Assembly (NCBI GenBank): GCA_030849065.1
Contig: JASAON010001603.1
Location: 20,960 to 84,959 of the forward strand
Source: Jaenimonas drosophilae
Taxonomy: Eukaryota; Euglenozoa; Kinetoplastea; Trypanosomatida; Trypanosomatidae
Reading direction: 5' to 3'
Length of the DNA: 64,000 bases
This document shows, piece by piece, positions 19,077-29,482 of this stretch (within the stretch, counting starts at the first letter, position 1; every line of letters starts with the position of its first letter). The notes beneath the pieces were generated by a model that was given only the letters and a program-made list of their open reading frames with translations, did not search any database and was not told the origin of the DNA. Both the position numbers and the translations under genes were made by a program.

Positions 19077-20141
19077 ATGCCCCGCCCAAACTTCATCAGC
19101 TGCCCACTTTGTGGCCGTGGCTTCGGCTCAGCGTCCATTGATATCCATATTCCGCAGTGCTACGATAAATCACTGAAGCGATGGAAGCTCGATCCGTCGG
19201 GACCCAAACCTGTTCTCCCACCCAACTTCGGCGGTGGTGGCGGTGGCGGTGGCGGTGGTGGCCGCGGAGGACGTGGACGTGGACGGGGTGGCGGTGGCGG
19301 TGGAGGCTATCAGTCGTCTCTTGATCAGCAGCCATGTGGGGCAGGCTCGACGGCCGCTCGCTCACTCAAGTTCACCGCGGAAGATGCTGCTCCGGCCGCT
19401 GCGCTGAACCTTCACCCCTGCTCCCGCTGTGGCCGACGGTTCAACTTTGACCGTATTGCGTATCACGAGAGCGTCTGCAAAGGTAACCAGAAGCGTCCCG
19501 TCTTTGATAGTAGCAAGCAGCGTGTCGCAAGTGACGGCGCAGGAAACACGTACTACCCCAGTGGCGGTGGTGGTGGCGGCTATGGGAAGAAGGCTGGAGG
19601 ACGTGGAAAGAAGCGAGATGGAGGTGCAATGGGAGGCTACAGCACAGCCAATGACGCCGGTCGCTACGCACAGACCAGCTGGCGTCAGCAGCACGAAGAG
19701 TTCCAAGCGGCAATGCGCAGCGCCCGCATGGCAAGCACCACATCCCAAAGCATGTGGGGAACGAGCCAACCCAAGCAGTCGAGCCGACCCGCCCCTCCAC
19801 CAGCCCAACGCCGCGTGCCACCGTCGATGGCTCGCCAAAATCAAATGATGAAGGAGTCAGCGGCCACCGGAGGACGCTCGGGCCGCGGCGGGAATGCTCC
19901 TGTTTCTGTGATGGGTGGTGGCGGTGGCGGTGGCCCACGAGGCTCTGTCCGCGGCCGGGGCGGAGCATCTCGCCCTGCTCCAAGTCGTGCCTTTGGTGGC
20001 GGCGGTGATCGATTTGGCGGAGGTGGCGGTTTTGGAGGAGGTGGCGGTGGCGGCGGCGGTGGCGGCGGCGGCGGTGGTGGTAGGATCCTCAACGACAACA
20101 CTTCTAGTATGGGAATGCTTCAAGCCATGGGTCGAGGGTAG
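19077..20141 (+). CDS. C2HC-type zinc-finger protein with Gly-rich/RGG tracts
   Basis: 354 residues. Two small zinc fingers of the zf-C2HC (ZC2HC1) type are visible: residues 9-28 (C-x2-C-x11-H-x3-C) and about residues 113-132 (CSRC, then H-ESV-C). Each is followed by glycine-rich stretches with RG/GRG motifs (GGRGGRGRGRG). The last third is almost entirely Gly with Arg, and the end (NDNTSSMGMLQAMGRG) is more ordered. RGG tracts often bind RNA or are arginine-methylated, so an RNA-associated role is possible but unproven. GGT/GGC codon runs make this region prone to replication slippage. Confidence 0.8.
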   Translation: MPRPNFISCPLCGRGFGSASIDIHIPQCYDKSLKRWKLDPSGPKPVLPPNFGGGGGGGGGGGRGGRGRGRGGGGGGGYQSSLDQQPCGAGSTAARSLKFTAEDAAPAAALNLHPCSRCGRRFNFDRIAYHESVCKGNQKRPVFDSSKQRVASDGAGNTYYPSGGGGGGYGKKAGGRGKKRDGGAMGGYSTANDAGRYAQTSWRQQHEEFQAAMRSARMASTTSQSMWGTSQPKQSSRPAPPPAQRRVPPSMARQNQMMKESAATGGRSGRGGNAPVSVMGGGGGGGPRGSVRGRGGASRPAPSRAFGGGGDRFGGGGGFGGGGGGGGGGGGGGGGRILNDNTSSMGMLQAMGRG

Positions 20142-21074
20142 GCTGCCATCACAGTTGTCCACACTGGTGGACAGCGACGGGGAGATGTATAAAGGTTTTG
20201 CAACACAAGGTTTATCTGCGCCAAGGGTGCTCCGGGGGGGGGAGGAGGATGATCGCACCACCGGTGGAGTATGGCTCCTGGTCAGTGTGAGTGGGTGGTT
20301 TGCTCTGTGCAATGCAACTAGCCACCCAACGCGCATCATCTTTTTTTTTTTTTGGCCACCTCCTCGGAGCCATAACCTGCTTCCGATTCCCCCTTCTCGA
20401 GCGTTCAATAGGTGCTCGGCTACCCATCATGGAGGGGGGGGGGTGGCCACTACCCCCATCTGCCTTTGCGGTGCTTATCTTTACCACTTGATCGCCCCTT
20501 GATGGATTTATTTTTTGTTTGTGCTTGTTCCGCTGGTGAAGATCGCGCCCATGATCCCTCTCCAGGGCTGTTGCGCGGTGAGGAGATGGCGACGACCGGG
20601 ACGACGCGTTACTGTACTTGGACGCGGGCAAGTGTTTCCATATCCTTCATCCATAGCAGCAGGCAGATCAACAGGACACAACTGTTTTGACTCCACCTGC
20701 ACAGCAACTCAACTCTGTTCTTTCTTGTTTTTTGAGATGTCCCAATGTCGTTGTTTGATGCAGCAATGCACACTATGTTCTGTTTTGGACTTGTTCAACA
20801 ATTGTGATGCCGTGGGGAGCCGCTGACCGCAAGGAGCCCACTTTGCTTCGGTCATTGCCCCAGCTCATTATCTCAACGCGGCAGCTCATCCCAACTTGCC
20901 TGTGCCCAAGATGGATTGATGTGTGCTACTGAATGCTAGTGAGGTGGTGATATTGCCACTTTTGCATATCGTCTCATGATTAACGTACTCATCTCTGGCT
21001 TTCCTGCGTATCTACATTTCGTTTTAGTTTGGTGTTTCCGATCTTTAGTCAGTCCAGCATCGCGAGATTTCAAC
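20142..21074. other. Long intergenic region with G and T homopolymer tracts
   Basis: 933 bp without a supported gene. It contains a G run at 20234-20241, T13 at 20341-20353 and a G run at 20434-20443, which recall the strand-switch region. Acceptor-like AGs at 21026-21027 and 21047-21048 follow a T-rich tract and precede the cytochrome oxidase start. An in-frame ATG at 20976 lies upstream of these acceptors and is unlikely to be used. Confidence 0.6.
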
Positions 21075-21752
21075 ATGCTCCGCAAGACCCAGTTGGCGTG
21101 TGTGGCCGCTACGCGTGCCCTCCTCAACGGCGGCGGCCACCACGGCCCTACCCCTTACCAGGACAAATCCTACCCTGTCCAGCCTCATGAGCTGAACGAG
21201 TTGGAGCAGCCGCCGGATCACTGGCGCAAGAGCCCCTTCATGAGTAAGCTGATGGACCAGTCGCTGCCCGTCTACGACGATGTTGTGACCGGTGCTGGCC
21301 GTCTGTACTGGCAGGAGCCCGCGAAGGTGTGGCACATGTTCGAGGCCGATGACACCCTCATGCTGGAGGAGCACGACCGTGAGGAGTGGAACGACCGTCC
21401 TTATGTGGCCGTCAACCATCTGTACGAACCCCCGATTGGCAGCGAGGAGCGCCCCATTCGCATTGAGGGAACCGGCAACCCCGGTGACCAGCAGATCGTG
21501 CTGTGCTTCGGTAACTGTGCCCCCCACGTTCCCCAGACCAACTACTACATGATGATGAAGGGCTACAGCAAGAACAAGTGCCCCATGTGCCAACAGTGGT
21601 TCTACATCCACAACCGCCCATGGCTCGTGATGCACCCCGACTGGACCGATGAGCCTGCTGCTGATGAGGGTCCGGCCTACACCTTCGCGGAGATCGAGAC
21701 TGAGTTCGATCGCGATTTCCACGAGTTCGGCGTGTACCTCAACGCTGAGTAA
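21075..21752 (+). CDS. Cytochrome c oxidase subunit, zinc-binding COX5B/yeast Cox4 type
   Basis: 225 residues. The C-terminal half carries the zinc-ribbon layout of COX5B (yeast Cox4): a GxGxPGDQQIV lead-in (GTGNPGDQQIVLCFGNC), then a hydrophobic strand, then KCPMCQQWFYIH. The N-terminus (MLRKTQLACVAATRALLNGG) is a plausible mitochondrial targeting sequence. Residues 30-110 are extra relative to animal COX5B and are acidic and Trp-rich, as expected of the enlarged kinetoplastid subunits. It would be a nuclear-encoded structural subunit of complex IV on the matrix side. Codon use is very strongly C/G-ending, suggesting high expression. Confidence 0.85.
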   Translation: MLRKTQLACVAATRALLNGGGHHGPTPYQDKSYPVQPHELNELEQPPDHWRKSPFMSKLMDQSLPVYDDVVTGAGRLYWQEPAKVWHMFEADDTLMLEEHDREEWNDRPYVAVNHLYEPPIGSEERPIRIEGTGNPGDQQIVLCFGNCAPHVPQTNYYMMMKGYSKNKCPMCQQWFYIHNRPWLVMHPDWTDEPAADEGPAYTFAEIETEFDRDFHEFGVYLNAE

Positions 21753-22434
21753 ACTGCGCGGTGATGCCACCTAGTTCCAGAAGCGGCATTGACGACGGTG
21801 AGCCACTCTACTCTAGCGTTATGTGCGAGGGCATCCGCCTGACGTGCGCGCATCTGACGTAGTTTAGTCCCGATGACTTCTATCGACAGTTCCTCATGTT
21901 CCATTCATTGGCGGGACATTCAGCGAAGTACCAACGCGAGTGCCCTTTCCTTTGAGGACGAGCCGCTGAGGATCCGCCACAAACTTTCTTTTTCATAGGA
22001 TTTGTTAGTAGGCTTCGCGCTGTCACCCACACTTTGCGAGGATGGACAACACACGCAACCAGGCCTGTGCCAGGTGCTGTGAAACTAGGCTAGCGGACCA
22101 TCCTCAATGGCTGAAACACGTGCAATTTGTGGGTGACACGATGGAGCATTGAAAGTAGGATTTCAAAACATGTGTGGTGACCTCTAGCACCACAGCCATG
22201 CTGGCGATGGTGCGTTTGTGCTATCGAGTGAGTGCTTAACTACCTGTCATGAACGGCGTACTCTTCTTCTTTTCTACTTGTCAATCTTTCTATCGTTCAC
22301 CACAGTAAGACTGTCGTGCTGCTCCTCCAAGTTTTCTGGGCAGACTGTGCGATTAGTGCGCCAACTCTTCATGCTTCATCGGTGAGAAGACCATCACCGG
22401 TACTAGTGAAACAAGACCGCTGGCCAGTCAAACG
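21753..22434. other. Intergenic region upstream of the DUS2-like gene
   Basis: 682 bp with no supported gene. A T/C-rich tract at 22258-22303 ends in CACAG (AG 22304-22305), the likely spliced-leader acceptor, giving a 5' UTR of roughly 130 nt. Confidence 0.55.
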
Positions 22435-23694
22435 ATGGAATCTCTGAATGCGCCAGTTGAGGTTCTGAATGCGCAAAGGTCGTTGTATTACGGCCGAACA
22501 ATGTTGGCTCCTATGGTGCGGATATGCGACGTTGGATTCCGAGCCCTGTGTGCCGCACACGGTGCGGAGGTGGTCTTCTCTGAAGAGGTGGTTGCGGCGA
22601 AGCTGCGCCAGTGTCGTCGGGAGATCTGCAACTACCCTGGGATTGAGCATCCCATGGCCGAGTACGTGACGTACGAACCGTTCAAGCACGGCTTGAAGCG
22701 CTCAGTGGCCTTTTCAACCTTTGCTCGAGGCGCCGACTCCGGTACCTCTGGACAGACGTCAATGTGTCCTGTCATTCTGCAGCTCGGGGTAGCTGACGGA
22801 GCTGTTGGGGCATCAGCGGCTGTGGTTGCCGCACCAGACATCGATGGTGTTGACGTCAACATGGGCTGCCCGAAGAAGTTTAGCGTACAAAACGGCTTTG
22901 GCGCGGCACTGATGGAGAAGCCAGCTCATGCGGGAGAGATACTCCGCAATATTCACGAGGCCGTTAACAGCCCAGCCGAGAGGGCACGTCGAGGTGGCGC
23001 AATGATGCCGATCAGCTTCAAGACAAGACTGAAGGATACTGTAGAGGAAACAGTAGATATGCTTCGTTCAATTGTGATGGCTGCGGGAATGGAGACGATG
23101 ACGGCACTTCATGCCATCACGTTGCACGCCCGTACTCGCGACCAGCGGTCAGAGGAGCAGCCGCTGTACGAGAGAGCGCAGATGGTGGTGACTCACTGCC
23201 GCAAGGACACAGTTCTAAAGGACTTATGCTACGTTCTTAACGGATCTGTTACTTCACAGCATGATGGTGCAAAAAAGCGCGAGCAGTACGGCTTCGATGG
23301 AGTGATGATTGCACGGGCAGCCCTCTGTGATCCATGGTGCTTCAGCCCCGAGTACAACACCATGGACCTCAACGCCGCTCATTACCTCTCTTCGATGAAG
23401 GAGGTGCTTCTTTACTCTATTCGATTTCGCGGAGAGTTTAAAAACCTGAAGTATCACTTCACCCGGTCCTTTCCGGCGGTTCCCGCACTATCGCCACATA
23501 TGCCATCGGTACAACAACGGATGAAGGCCTTTGACAGCGCGCTTGACTTTTTCGGCGTTAGTGGGGACGAGCGCGTTGCAGCAGATCTCTCGCTTGACAC
23601 CCACAAAATTTGCATTTTGCCACCTGATGCATCCCCGGCGATGAGGGAAGACTGTGGCAGCACTGCTCTGAAGCGTCCAAGATCCGTAAGCTGA
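22435..23694 (+). CDS. tRNA-dihydrouridine synthase, DUS2-like
   Basis: 419 residues. The FMN-binding TIM-barrel start is seen in TMLAPMVRICDVGFRALC. The catalytic loop is GVDVNMGCPKKFSVQNGFGA, with the Cys that acts as general acid in Dus enzymes. FKTRL, HARTRDQRS and GVMIARAAL match the remaining FMN/tRNA-binding elements. The CPKxFS form and the wording around it are closest to eukaryotic DUS2, which reduces U20 in the D loop. No double-stranded RNA-binding domain is evident, unlike human DUS2. The C-terminus (about 310-419) is a helical Dus-type domain plus a variable tail. Confidence 0.88.
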   Translation: MESLNAPVEVLNAQRSLYYGRTMLAPMVRICDVGFRALCAAHGAEVVFSEEVVAAKLRQCRREICNYPGIEHPMAEYVTYEPFKHGLKRSVAFSTFARGADSGTSGQTSMCPVILQLGVADGAVGASAAVVAAPDIDGVDVNMGCPKKFSVQNGFGAALMEKPAHAGEILRNIHEAVNSPAERARRGGAMMPISFKTRLKDTVEETVDMLRSIVMAAGMETMTALHAITLHARTRDQRSEEQPLYERAQMVVTHCRKDTVLKDLCYVLNGSVTSQHDGAKKREQYGFDGVMIARAALCDPWCFSPEYNTMDLNAAHYLSSMKEVLLYSIRFRGEFKNLKYHFTRSFPAVPALSPHMPSVQQRMKAFDSALDFFGVSGDERVAADLSLDTHKICILPPDASPAMREDCGSTALKRPRSVS

Positions 23695-23841
23695 TGGTGT
23701 GGCGCAATTGACGGTTAATATTCACGATACCTCCTTCATTGTGTAGTCAAGATGATAGCCATTCCCCTCCAAGCAGTTGTGCCACTTCTATTGAATATGA
23801 TTGAACTTGTGTTAGGACGTCGTAGTAGTTTTGCTTGAAGG

Positions 23842-25704
23842 ATGCTTGTTGGCCATACGTCAACAGGCCCTGGGACGGCACAGCGTCGCAATCTCGTGAC
23901 ACAGTTGTGGGCCTACTTAGATGACATCTTGAGCCGACGGGAGGGTCTCAAGGCTCTCCTGTGCGATGATACCACTCGTACCATCCTCACACTTGGTTAC
24001 ACTCAGCAACAGCTCCTTCGCCATGGTGTTGTGCTCGTTGACTCCTTGAGCAACTCACAGCGATTCTGCATGAAGCACTTCAGCTGCGTGGTCCTTTGCC
24101 GACCTTCGGCCACCTCTCTCGCCTCTCTATTCCAGGAGCTTGCGGAAGGAAACTTCTCGAGCTATCATCTCTTTCTTACATCCGTTGTGAGTGCCCAGTT
24201 GCTGCAGTCGCTGGCGGAGGCTGATGTGCTCAACTTGGTTGCGAGCGTGGAGGAGGTCTTTATGGACTCCGCCCCGATCACGGAGTGGGTGGGAACCACC
24301 TTTCTCAAACCACCAGCCCTTGGCGCATCGCCCATCCTGATGAATCCCATCGGGGCAGCGCACTGGGATAGTAGCTACATCGCGCGTATGGCAGACAGCG
24401 TTGTGAGCATGGCTCTATCAATGAATCGTCGACCTGTGATTCGTTACCGCGGTGGAAGCACAACCGCAAAGCTGTTGGCTGAGCAGGTGGCAACACGCAT
24501 GACAACAGTACACGCGGCCTTTCCCGACTTGAAAGCATCCGATGCGGTGCTGCTGATTTTGGATCGAATGGATGACCCCGTCACCCCTCTTCTCATGCCA
24601 TGGACGTACGAAGCGATGATTCACGAGCTCATTGGCTTCCAAAATGGAAATGAGGTGATGCTTGACAGCGAAAAGAATGAGGATAAGCCCGAGGACCGCG
24701 TGCACGTGCTCACCTCATACTCTGATAGCTTCTACGAACAGCATCGGTATGATGATTGGGGGCAAGTGTGCATTGCGGTGAGTGAAATGGTGAAGACCTA
24801 TAAGGAGATGAACAACTTCGACCGCCAAGCGGTGTCCTTGGATGAGATTCGCAACTTCATGGGCCGCTTCCCCGAGGCCCGAAAACAGTCAGTCCAGGTT
24901 ACCCGGCACTGCGGCATCGCCAGCCAAATGGTGGCGGAGATCAACAGTCGTAGCCTCACGAAGCTCTCGATTCTAGAGCAGGATATGATAGCTCACCACA
25001 ACCTTAGTGAGCACAGCCGCTTAGTGTTGGAGGCAGTTCAAGACCCCACGACAGATGTTGACGATGCCCTCCGAATTGCAATGCTCTATAGCCTCCACTA
25101 TGAGGGAACCAGCGGACACATAATCCCACAGCTGAAGCAGGAGCTACAACGGCGGCAGTGCTCCCCGGATCAGGTGGCACTGATTGATCGACTACTCAAA
25201 TATGGAGGCCAGCAGCAGCGTGCACACGAGCTCTTTCGATCATCCACCGCGAGTAGCGTGTTCAAGTCAATGGCCAAGGCAGTGGGCCAGTTTGGGAAGG
25301 AGGTGCAGAATGTACTCACGCAGCACACACCGCTTCTCCAGAAGTTGGTGAATCGCACCTACAATGGCTCTCTGGATGAGGAGCGCTACCCACCTCAGGA
25401 TGTTCCGGGAAGTCCCATATCTACCGACACGGTTCCGAATCTTCGACCTAAAGACATCTTTGTAGTTTGTCTGGGCGGTGTGACCTTCTCGGAAGCGCGC
25501 TGCATCGCCAACGTCAACGCCGGTTTAGTGGATAACGACTGTGAGCGCCTCATGCGTCTTGGTAAGACCGTATCGAGGAAGCTTGGTGGCGGCTCAACGA
25601 CTGAGGCAGAACCGCAGACGGCAAAGATTGAAGCTCGCGTCACTCTCCTCTCCACAGCCATGATCAGTTCGAAGGAGTTCCTTCGTTCTCTTCCACCCTT
25701 CTGA
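23842..25704 (+). CDS. VPS45: Sec1/Munc18 family protein, VPS45 type
   Basis: 620 residues, full SM-protein length. The family hallmark LLILDRMDDPVTPLLMPWTY followed by AMIHELIG is near residues 232-260 and matches VPS45 better than Sec1, Sly1 or Vps33. Other VPS45-like segments are the N-terminal LLCDDTTRTIL, MNPIGAAHWD, and RYRGGSTTAKLLAEQV. The product should chaperone the syntaxin-16/Tlg2-type SNARE in Golgi-endosome fusion. The C-terminal section (DIFVVCLGGVTFSEARCI) is the usual last SM strand-helix, so the protein is complete. Start is the ATG at 23842; the spacer from the previous gene is only 147 bp. Confidence 0.93.
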   Translation: MLVGHTSTGPGTAQRRNLVTQLWAYLDDILSRREGLKALLCDDTTRTILTLGYTQQQLLRHGVVLVDSLSNSQRFCMKHFSCVVLCRPSATSLASLFQELAEGNFSSYHLFLTSVVSAQLLQSLAEADVLNLVASVEEVFMDSAPITEWVGTTFLKPPALGASPILMNPIGAAHWDSSYIARMADSVVSMALSMNRRPVIRYRGGSTTAKLLAEQVATRMTTVHAAFPDLKASDAVLLILDRMDDPVTPLLMPWTYEAMIHELIGFQNGNEVMLDSEKNEDKPEDRVHVLTSYSDSFYEQHRYDDWGQVCIAVSEMVKTYKEMNNFDRQAVSLDEIRNFMGRFPEARKQSVQVTRHCGIASQMVAEINSRSLTKLSILEQDMIAHHNLSEHSRLVLEAVQDPTTDVDDALRIAMLYSLHYEGTSGHIIPQLKQELQRRQCSPDQVALIDRLLKYGGQQQRAHELFRSSTASSVFKSMAKAVGQFGKEVQNVLTQHTPLLQKLVNRTYNGSLDEERYPPQDVPGSPISTDTVPNLRPKDIFVVCLGGVTFSEARCIANVNAGLVDNDCERLMRLGKTVSRKLGGGSTTEAEPQTAKIEARVTLLSTAMISSKEFLRSLPPF

Positions 25705-26090
25705 TGGGTCAAGACGGTAGAACACTTACGTCACATGCGCATCCTACATTCTCCAATTTTCATGAATTGATGAGCCAAGGCTTCCTCAGTCAGCATCTGA
25801 GTGCCAGAGTTCATTTTCTTTGTTGCCAGGGGACACACAACACAACACGACCTTCAAATATCACTGTTGACCATATTCACGGCAGCTGACTGTACTCCCT
25901 CACTCTTACTCTTTTTTTCTAACTTCTTCTTGACAAGCACACTGTACTATTGTTTCCTCGTTCGTAGATCTTGCGGACTCAACCCACTCGGCCTGTGTCC
26001 ATCGACGGCCCAATAGAACAAGAAGATCCTACAACTCCCTACAGGACAACTTACTCATATATTCTCATTTAGACATTTATATTTCTGGTG
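25705..26090. other. Intergenic region, pyrimidine tract and acceptor
   Basis: 386 bp with no gene. T/C-rich tracts run at about 25885-25960 and 26050-26070, with AG at 26071-26072 just before the next start. Confidence 0.55.
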
Positions 26091-27389
26091 ATGCTTCCGT
26101 CGGACGGACGAACCTCCACCGTTCCCCCCTGGTCTACTGGAGCTGTGCCTAGCTTTATGCCGCCAACACCCACGTTCCCCTCTTATTGGCCAACGGCCAC
26201 CAACCCACCTCCGCTGTTCGGTGCCTCCGCAAGTGAAGCTGTGGAAACAAATCCGGACGTGTTCACCAGCGAGGACCGACTTGCGTTGCGCCTCATCTTC
26301 CATCAGCAACAGGCCATTCAGGCACAGCAAAACGCCATCATCTCGTGGCTGCAACAGATAACTACTCTACTCTCGCACATGGATCGCCCGGGTAGACCTT
26401 CCACGGATTTCACCGCTGCCACCACAACTATGCCACCTCCTGCTCGGCGTGCTTCTGGAGTACATGCGGACGCTGTGCCACCCGTGGAGCGCAAGGCCGA
26501 AACCACAACCGCCAACCTCAGCTCGACTGCGGGAGATGACCCCCGCCGCTCCTCTAGTCGCGGAGAAGATGCACATCGCAGGTTGGAGGCTCATTTGAAA
26601 CTGGAAACACCAAATGTGGGCGGATCTCGAAGCTGCACCCCGCCCGGCGATGACGGTGCCGCAAGCCACAACCGTTCCATCGACTCCATCGCTGCTCCCT
26701 GGGACCCAAACAATCGCTTAGGAAGCAGCTTCCGCAGTGTGAGGAGCTCCCATGGCGGCAGTCAGCTTGGCAGGCTAGAGAATCCCCTGCTGTCCTCCTC
26801 ACAGGCTTCGCTTCTGCGGCAGCGGGCCACCCGCGGAGCTGACGTTACAAGCGCACGCATGCTCTCCCGTCCAGGCAGTGCGAATACCACACAACTCCAA
26901 GAACAAACTGGGATCAGTGGCTTCGCCCAGAGTGGGAGCTTATTGAGTACCTCGTTGCAACGTAGTGGGGATAGCTTGAGCCAACGCCCACATCCAGTTG
27001 TGGCCCCACCACGGCGAGGAGGGGTTGGTAGCGCTTTCCACTCATCGTCAGCTGGCGGCGATCAGGAATCTGAACGACCCGTGCCACCCTATCGCCGTGC
27101 ACCAGAACCTGGAGCTCCACAGACAGCAGACCCCGCTCCTATCTCTCCCAACCCCACGAGGGTGATGGCAGTTGCAGAGGCGTCGCCGGCTTCAATTCGA
27201 AGTATGGGCTTTTACTCCGCTCATGGTGAGGAGAGCCGTGCCGAGGATGAGTCACGAGATCTTCGGGCTGCTCAACCGGCTAAGCGCGCAGCACTGGGTC
27301 AGCCCACTGGCATCTCCGATGACTCACTTAGCGACGGCTGCGGCAGCTACGAAACACGCAAATACCTCAAAGAAATTGGTCTCTTTTGA
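26091..27389 (+). CDS. Ser/Pro-rich, largely disordered protein, unknown function
   Basis: 432 residues, not recognised. Composition is dominated by Ser, Pro, Thr, Ala and Arg with many short RS/SR and SP motifs, typical of disorder and phosphorylation. One short helical segment (about 55-95, DRLALRLIFHQQQAIQAQQN) looks amphipathic and may be a binding helix or short coiled coil. The end (YETRKYLKEIGLF) is more conserved-looking. The frame starts with GTG at 26088; the ATG directly after it is used. Third-position GC bias like its neighbours supports it as coding. Confidence 0.65.
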   Translation: MLPSDGRTSTVPPWSTGAVPSFMPPTPTFPSYWPTATNPPPLFGASASEAVETNPDVFTSEDRLALRLIFHQQQAIQAQQNAIISWLQQITTLLSHMDRPGRPSTDFTAATTTMPPPARRASGVHADAVPPVERKAETTTANLSSTAGDDPRRSSSRGEDAHRRLEAHLKLETPNVGGSRSCTPPGDDGAASHNRSIDSIAAPWDPNNRLGSSFRSVRSSHGGSQLGRLENPLLSSSQASLLRQRATRGADVTSARMLSRPGSANTTQLQEQTGISGFAQSGSLLSTSLQRSGDSLSQRPHPVVAPPRRGGVGSAFHSSSAGGDQESERPVPPYRRAPEPGAPQTADPAPISPNPTRVMAVAEASPASIRSMGFYSAHGEESRAEDESRDLRAAQPAKRAALGQPTGISDDSLSDGCGSYETRKYLKEIGLF

Positions 27390-27857
27390 TAGTGTAGAGG
27401 AGGGTGGCATTGTGTGCTGCTGGGGGCAGTTTAGAGCCTCTCATCCAGTTCTCCTTGATCCATGGTGCCAGTCGTTTTTTTTCTTTGACGGTGCCGCTGG
27501 AAGGTCAGGAGTCGATGCCTTCATCCCTTTCCCTCTCGCCTCCCACGGCCGCTGGTGCTGTGACCTGCGGGAATTGTCTTTGCTAGATCGCAAGTGGTAC
27601 GCACCGCAACCGCAACCCTTCCATGAGACTCCTCACTCTACGTACAAGTTGATGATACGCTCGCTATTTCTTGCAAGTCACACACGATGCTACCGTCCTT
27701 TTCCTATTTCTTCTCAATGGTGTAGCGATCACTCCCCTTCGTCAGGTTCTCTTACCTGCTCACAGAGGGCCTCTCATACGGCCTAATCTCTCACCGCTCG
27801 TTCTAGTTATTCTGTGCAACATACCTAGCTCATTGACGAGACTCCTTGTATACACGC
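27390..27857. other. Intergenic region upstream of the mitochondrial helical-repeat gene
   Basis: 468 bp, T/C-rich, no gene recognised. A likely acceptor is TTCTAG ending at 27806 after a CTCTC-rich stretch. Confidence 0.5.
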
Positions 27858-29297
27858 ATGTACGCCCTACGCTCGCTCTTCCCCCGTGCTTGCTGTTCAC
27901 GTCGCGCCCTCTCCACCGCCGCATTTGTTGCTGAGGTGGAGAAGGTGCAACAGCAGCTCACCTCTGCCCAGGATAGACGAACCGAGCTTCTCCGTCACGG
28001 ACGCCATCTCTTCGAGACTGAGGCACTCGACGACTTGTCACGGAGCTACTCATGCGAGGTGGCTGCCACACTTTGCCATGCCGCCTCGCAGCTTCGAATT
28101 TCACCTATTAAGGGTCAGCCCTTTGTAGCAGTGGTGGCGGCAAGCACTGAGGAAGCTGCCTTGGCCACCATGAATGCCGATGCTCTAGCTCGCATCATTC
28201 ATAGCTGCCTTGTGCTGCGGTCACCTCAGCTATTTGATGTGCTCTTCACCTACCTCCGACCCTTAATTAAGATGGCCCCAGACATGAGTGCCGTTTCGGT
28301 GGCGGTGATCCTGAATGCATATGGCCGTTCAGGGGTCCGCCATGAGGAATTGTACTCCGCTCTGTGCAACCGTGGGGCGACGTGCATGAAGGACCCGCGG
28401 CTGGCCCTTGCGCATGTGGCCAACGTGGCCCACGCCCTCTCCAAGGTACGTTTCGCTCATCCACCGCTGATGCAGGTGCTTCGTGACCAGGCCATTCGCA
28501 TGTGCTCCACCGCTGCTCCACTGGTCGCTGTCACTATACTTGACGCATTTGCCAGCCTTGATATGGTGGATGAAGAGCTCTTCCAGCTCTACGAGGAACG
28601 TCTTCTCAGCCAATTGGCAGACCTTCCCGCCCCGCTGCTAGCCTCGCTGCTCACTTGCCTAGCAACGGCACAACGCGGGCAACAACTCATGTCAGGGCCG
28701 CTGAGTGATCGCATCGTGGCCTTGGCGCCTCAGTGTGACAGCGTGTCCATCACCAAGTCTTGTGATGCCTATGCCCGCGTGGGGGTGCTAGCGGAGGCCG
28801 CGTTTGGCGCGCTTGCTGAGCGTGCAACAAGTATTGCTGGGGAGTTTCGTGCCGACGAGATCGCCACCCTGCTTCATGCCCTCAGCTCCTTTGACCTCTT
28901 CGATGGTGAGCTGTATCCGCTACTGGCATCACGCCTCAGCACCATCTCCCGCCAAAATGGATTTATCAGCCTGCGCGACGCAGCAGGTATCCTAGCGTCT
29001 TTTGCGGCGGTTCAGGAACGTGATGAAACGGTCATCCATGTGTGCACGCAGGTCCTCGCTGCTCACCCTGGAGAAGCCGCTGTGGACCCCGTTGGCTGCA
29101 TCAACGCACTGTGGGGATGCGCCATGCTGAACGTCCACAATGAGGCACAGCTGTCCCTGGTGGCGAAGGTGAAGGCCAATCCCGCACTGATCAGCTTGCC
29201 TCAATCAGATCCCCAGCTTCCAGAGCGATTGCGATCAACGTTGGAGGCCCGTCGCGTGCACGCCGCGAAGGTGTACGCAATTGGGCTCCCTTCGTGA
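27858..29297 (+). CDS. Mitochondrial helical-repeat protein (RAP/OPR-like repeats)
   Basis: 479 residues. The N-terminus (MYALRSLFPRACCSRRALST) is rich in Arg and hydrophobics without acids, a strong mitochondrial presequence. The rest is built of about 35-40-residue helix pairs with a recurring pattern such as ADALARIIHSCLVL, VSVAVILNAYGRSG, ALAHVANVAHALSK, LVAVTILDAFASLD and DEIATLLHALSSFD. This pattern is like the helical repeats of FAST/RAP-family and octotricopeptide-like organelle RNA-binding proteins, several of which act in kinetoplastid mitochondrial RNA processing or ribosomes. No C-terminal RAP domain is evident. The frame opens at a TTG at 27846; ATG 27858 is preferred. Confidence 0.65.
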   Translation: MYALRSLFPRACCSRRALSTAAFVAEVEKVQQQLTSAQDRRTELLRHGRHLFETEALDDLSRSYSCEVAATLCHAASQLRISPIKGQPFVAVVAASTEEAALATMNADALARIIHSCLVLRSPQLFDVLFTYLRPLIKMAPDMSAVSVAVILNAYGRSGVRHEELYSALCNRGATCMKDPRLALAHVANVAHALSKVRFAHPPLMQVLRDQAIRMCSTAAPLVAVTILDAFASLDMVDEELFQLYEERLLSQLADLPAPLLASLLTCLATAQRGQQLMSGPLSDRIVALAPQCDSVSITKSCDAYARVGVLAEAAFGALAERATSIAGEFRADEIATLLHALSSFDLFDGELYPLLASRLSTISRQNGFISLRDAAGILASFAAVQERDETVIHVCTQVLAAHPGEAAVDPVGCINALWGCAMLNVHNEAQLSLVAKVKANPALISLPQSDPQLPERLRSTLEARRVHAAKVYAIGLPS

Positions 29298-29482
29298 TGA
29301 GCGCTGTTGTTGTTTTGAAGTGTTACGAGTCCTCTTCGTCCATAGTGCCTATCTTCGTTGGTTCTGCACCCCCCTTCCTCCCTTCTGATAAGTAGTCCTG
29401 CCCTCCTGTCCCGAAACGCGTCGTCACTTTTTCCGTACTCTCATCACATTTAGCACTTCAGCGGCCACCAGACTTCGGTTGC

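Noticed and set aside
21045..21770. 241-codon frame antisense to the cytochrome oxidase subunit gene
   Set aside because: Shadow of a GC3-biased gene. The same effect explains antisense frames at 49448-50101, 55982-56908, 58973-59527 and 61463-62068.
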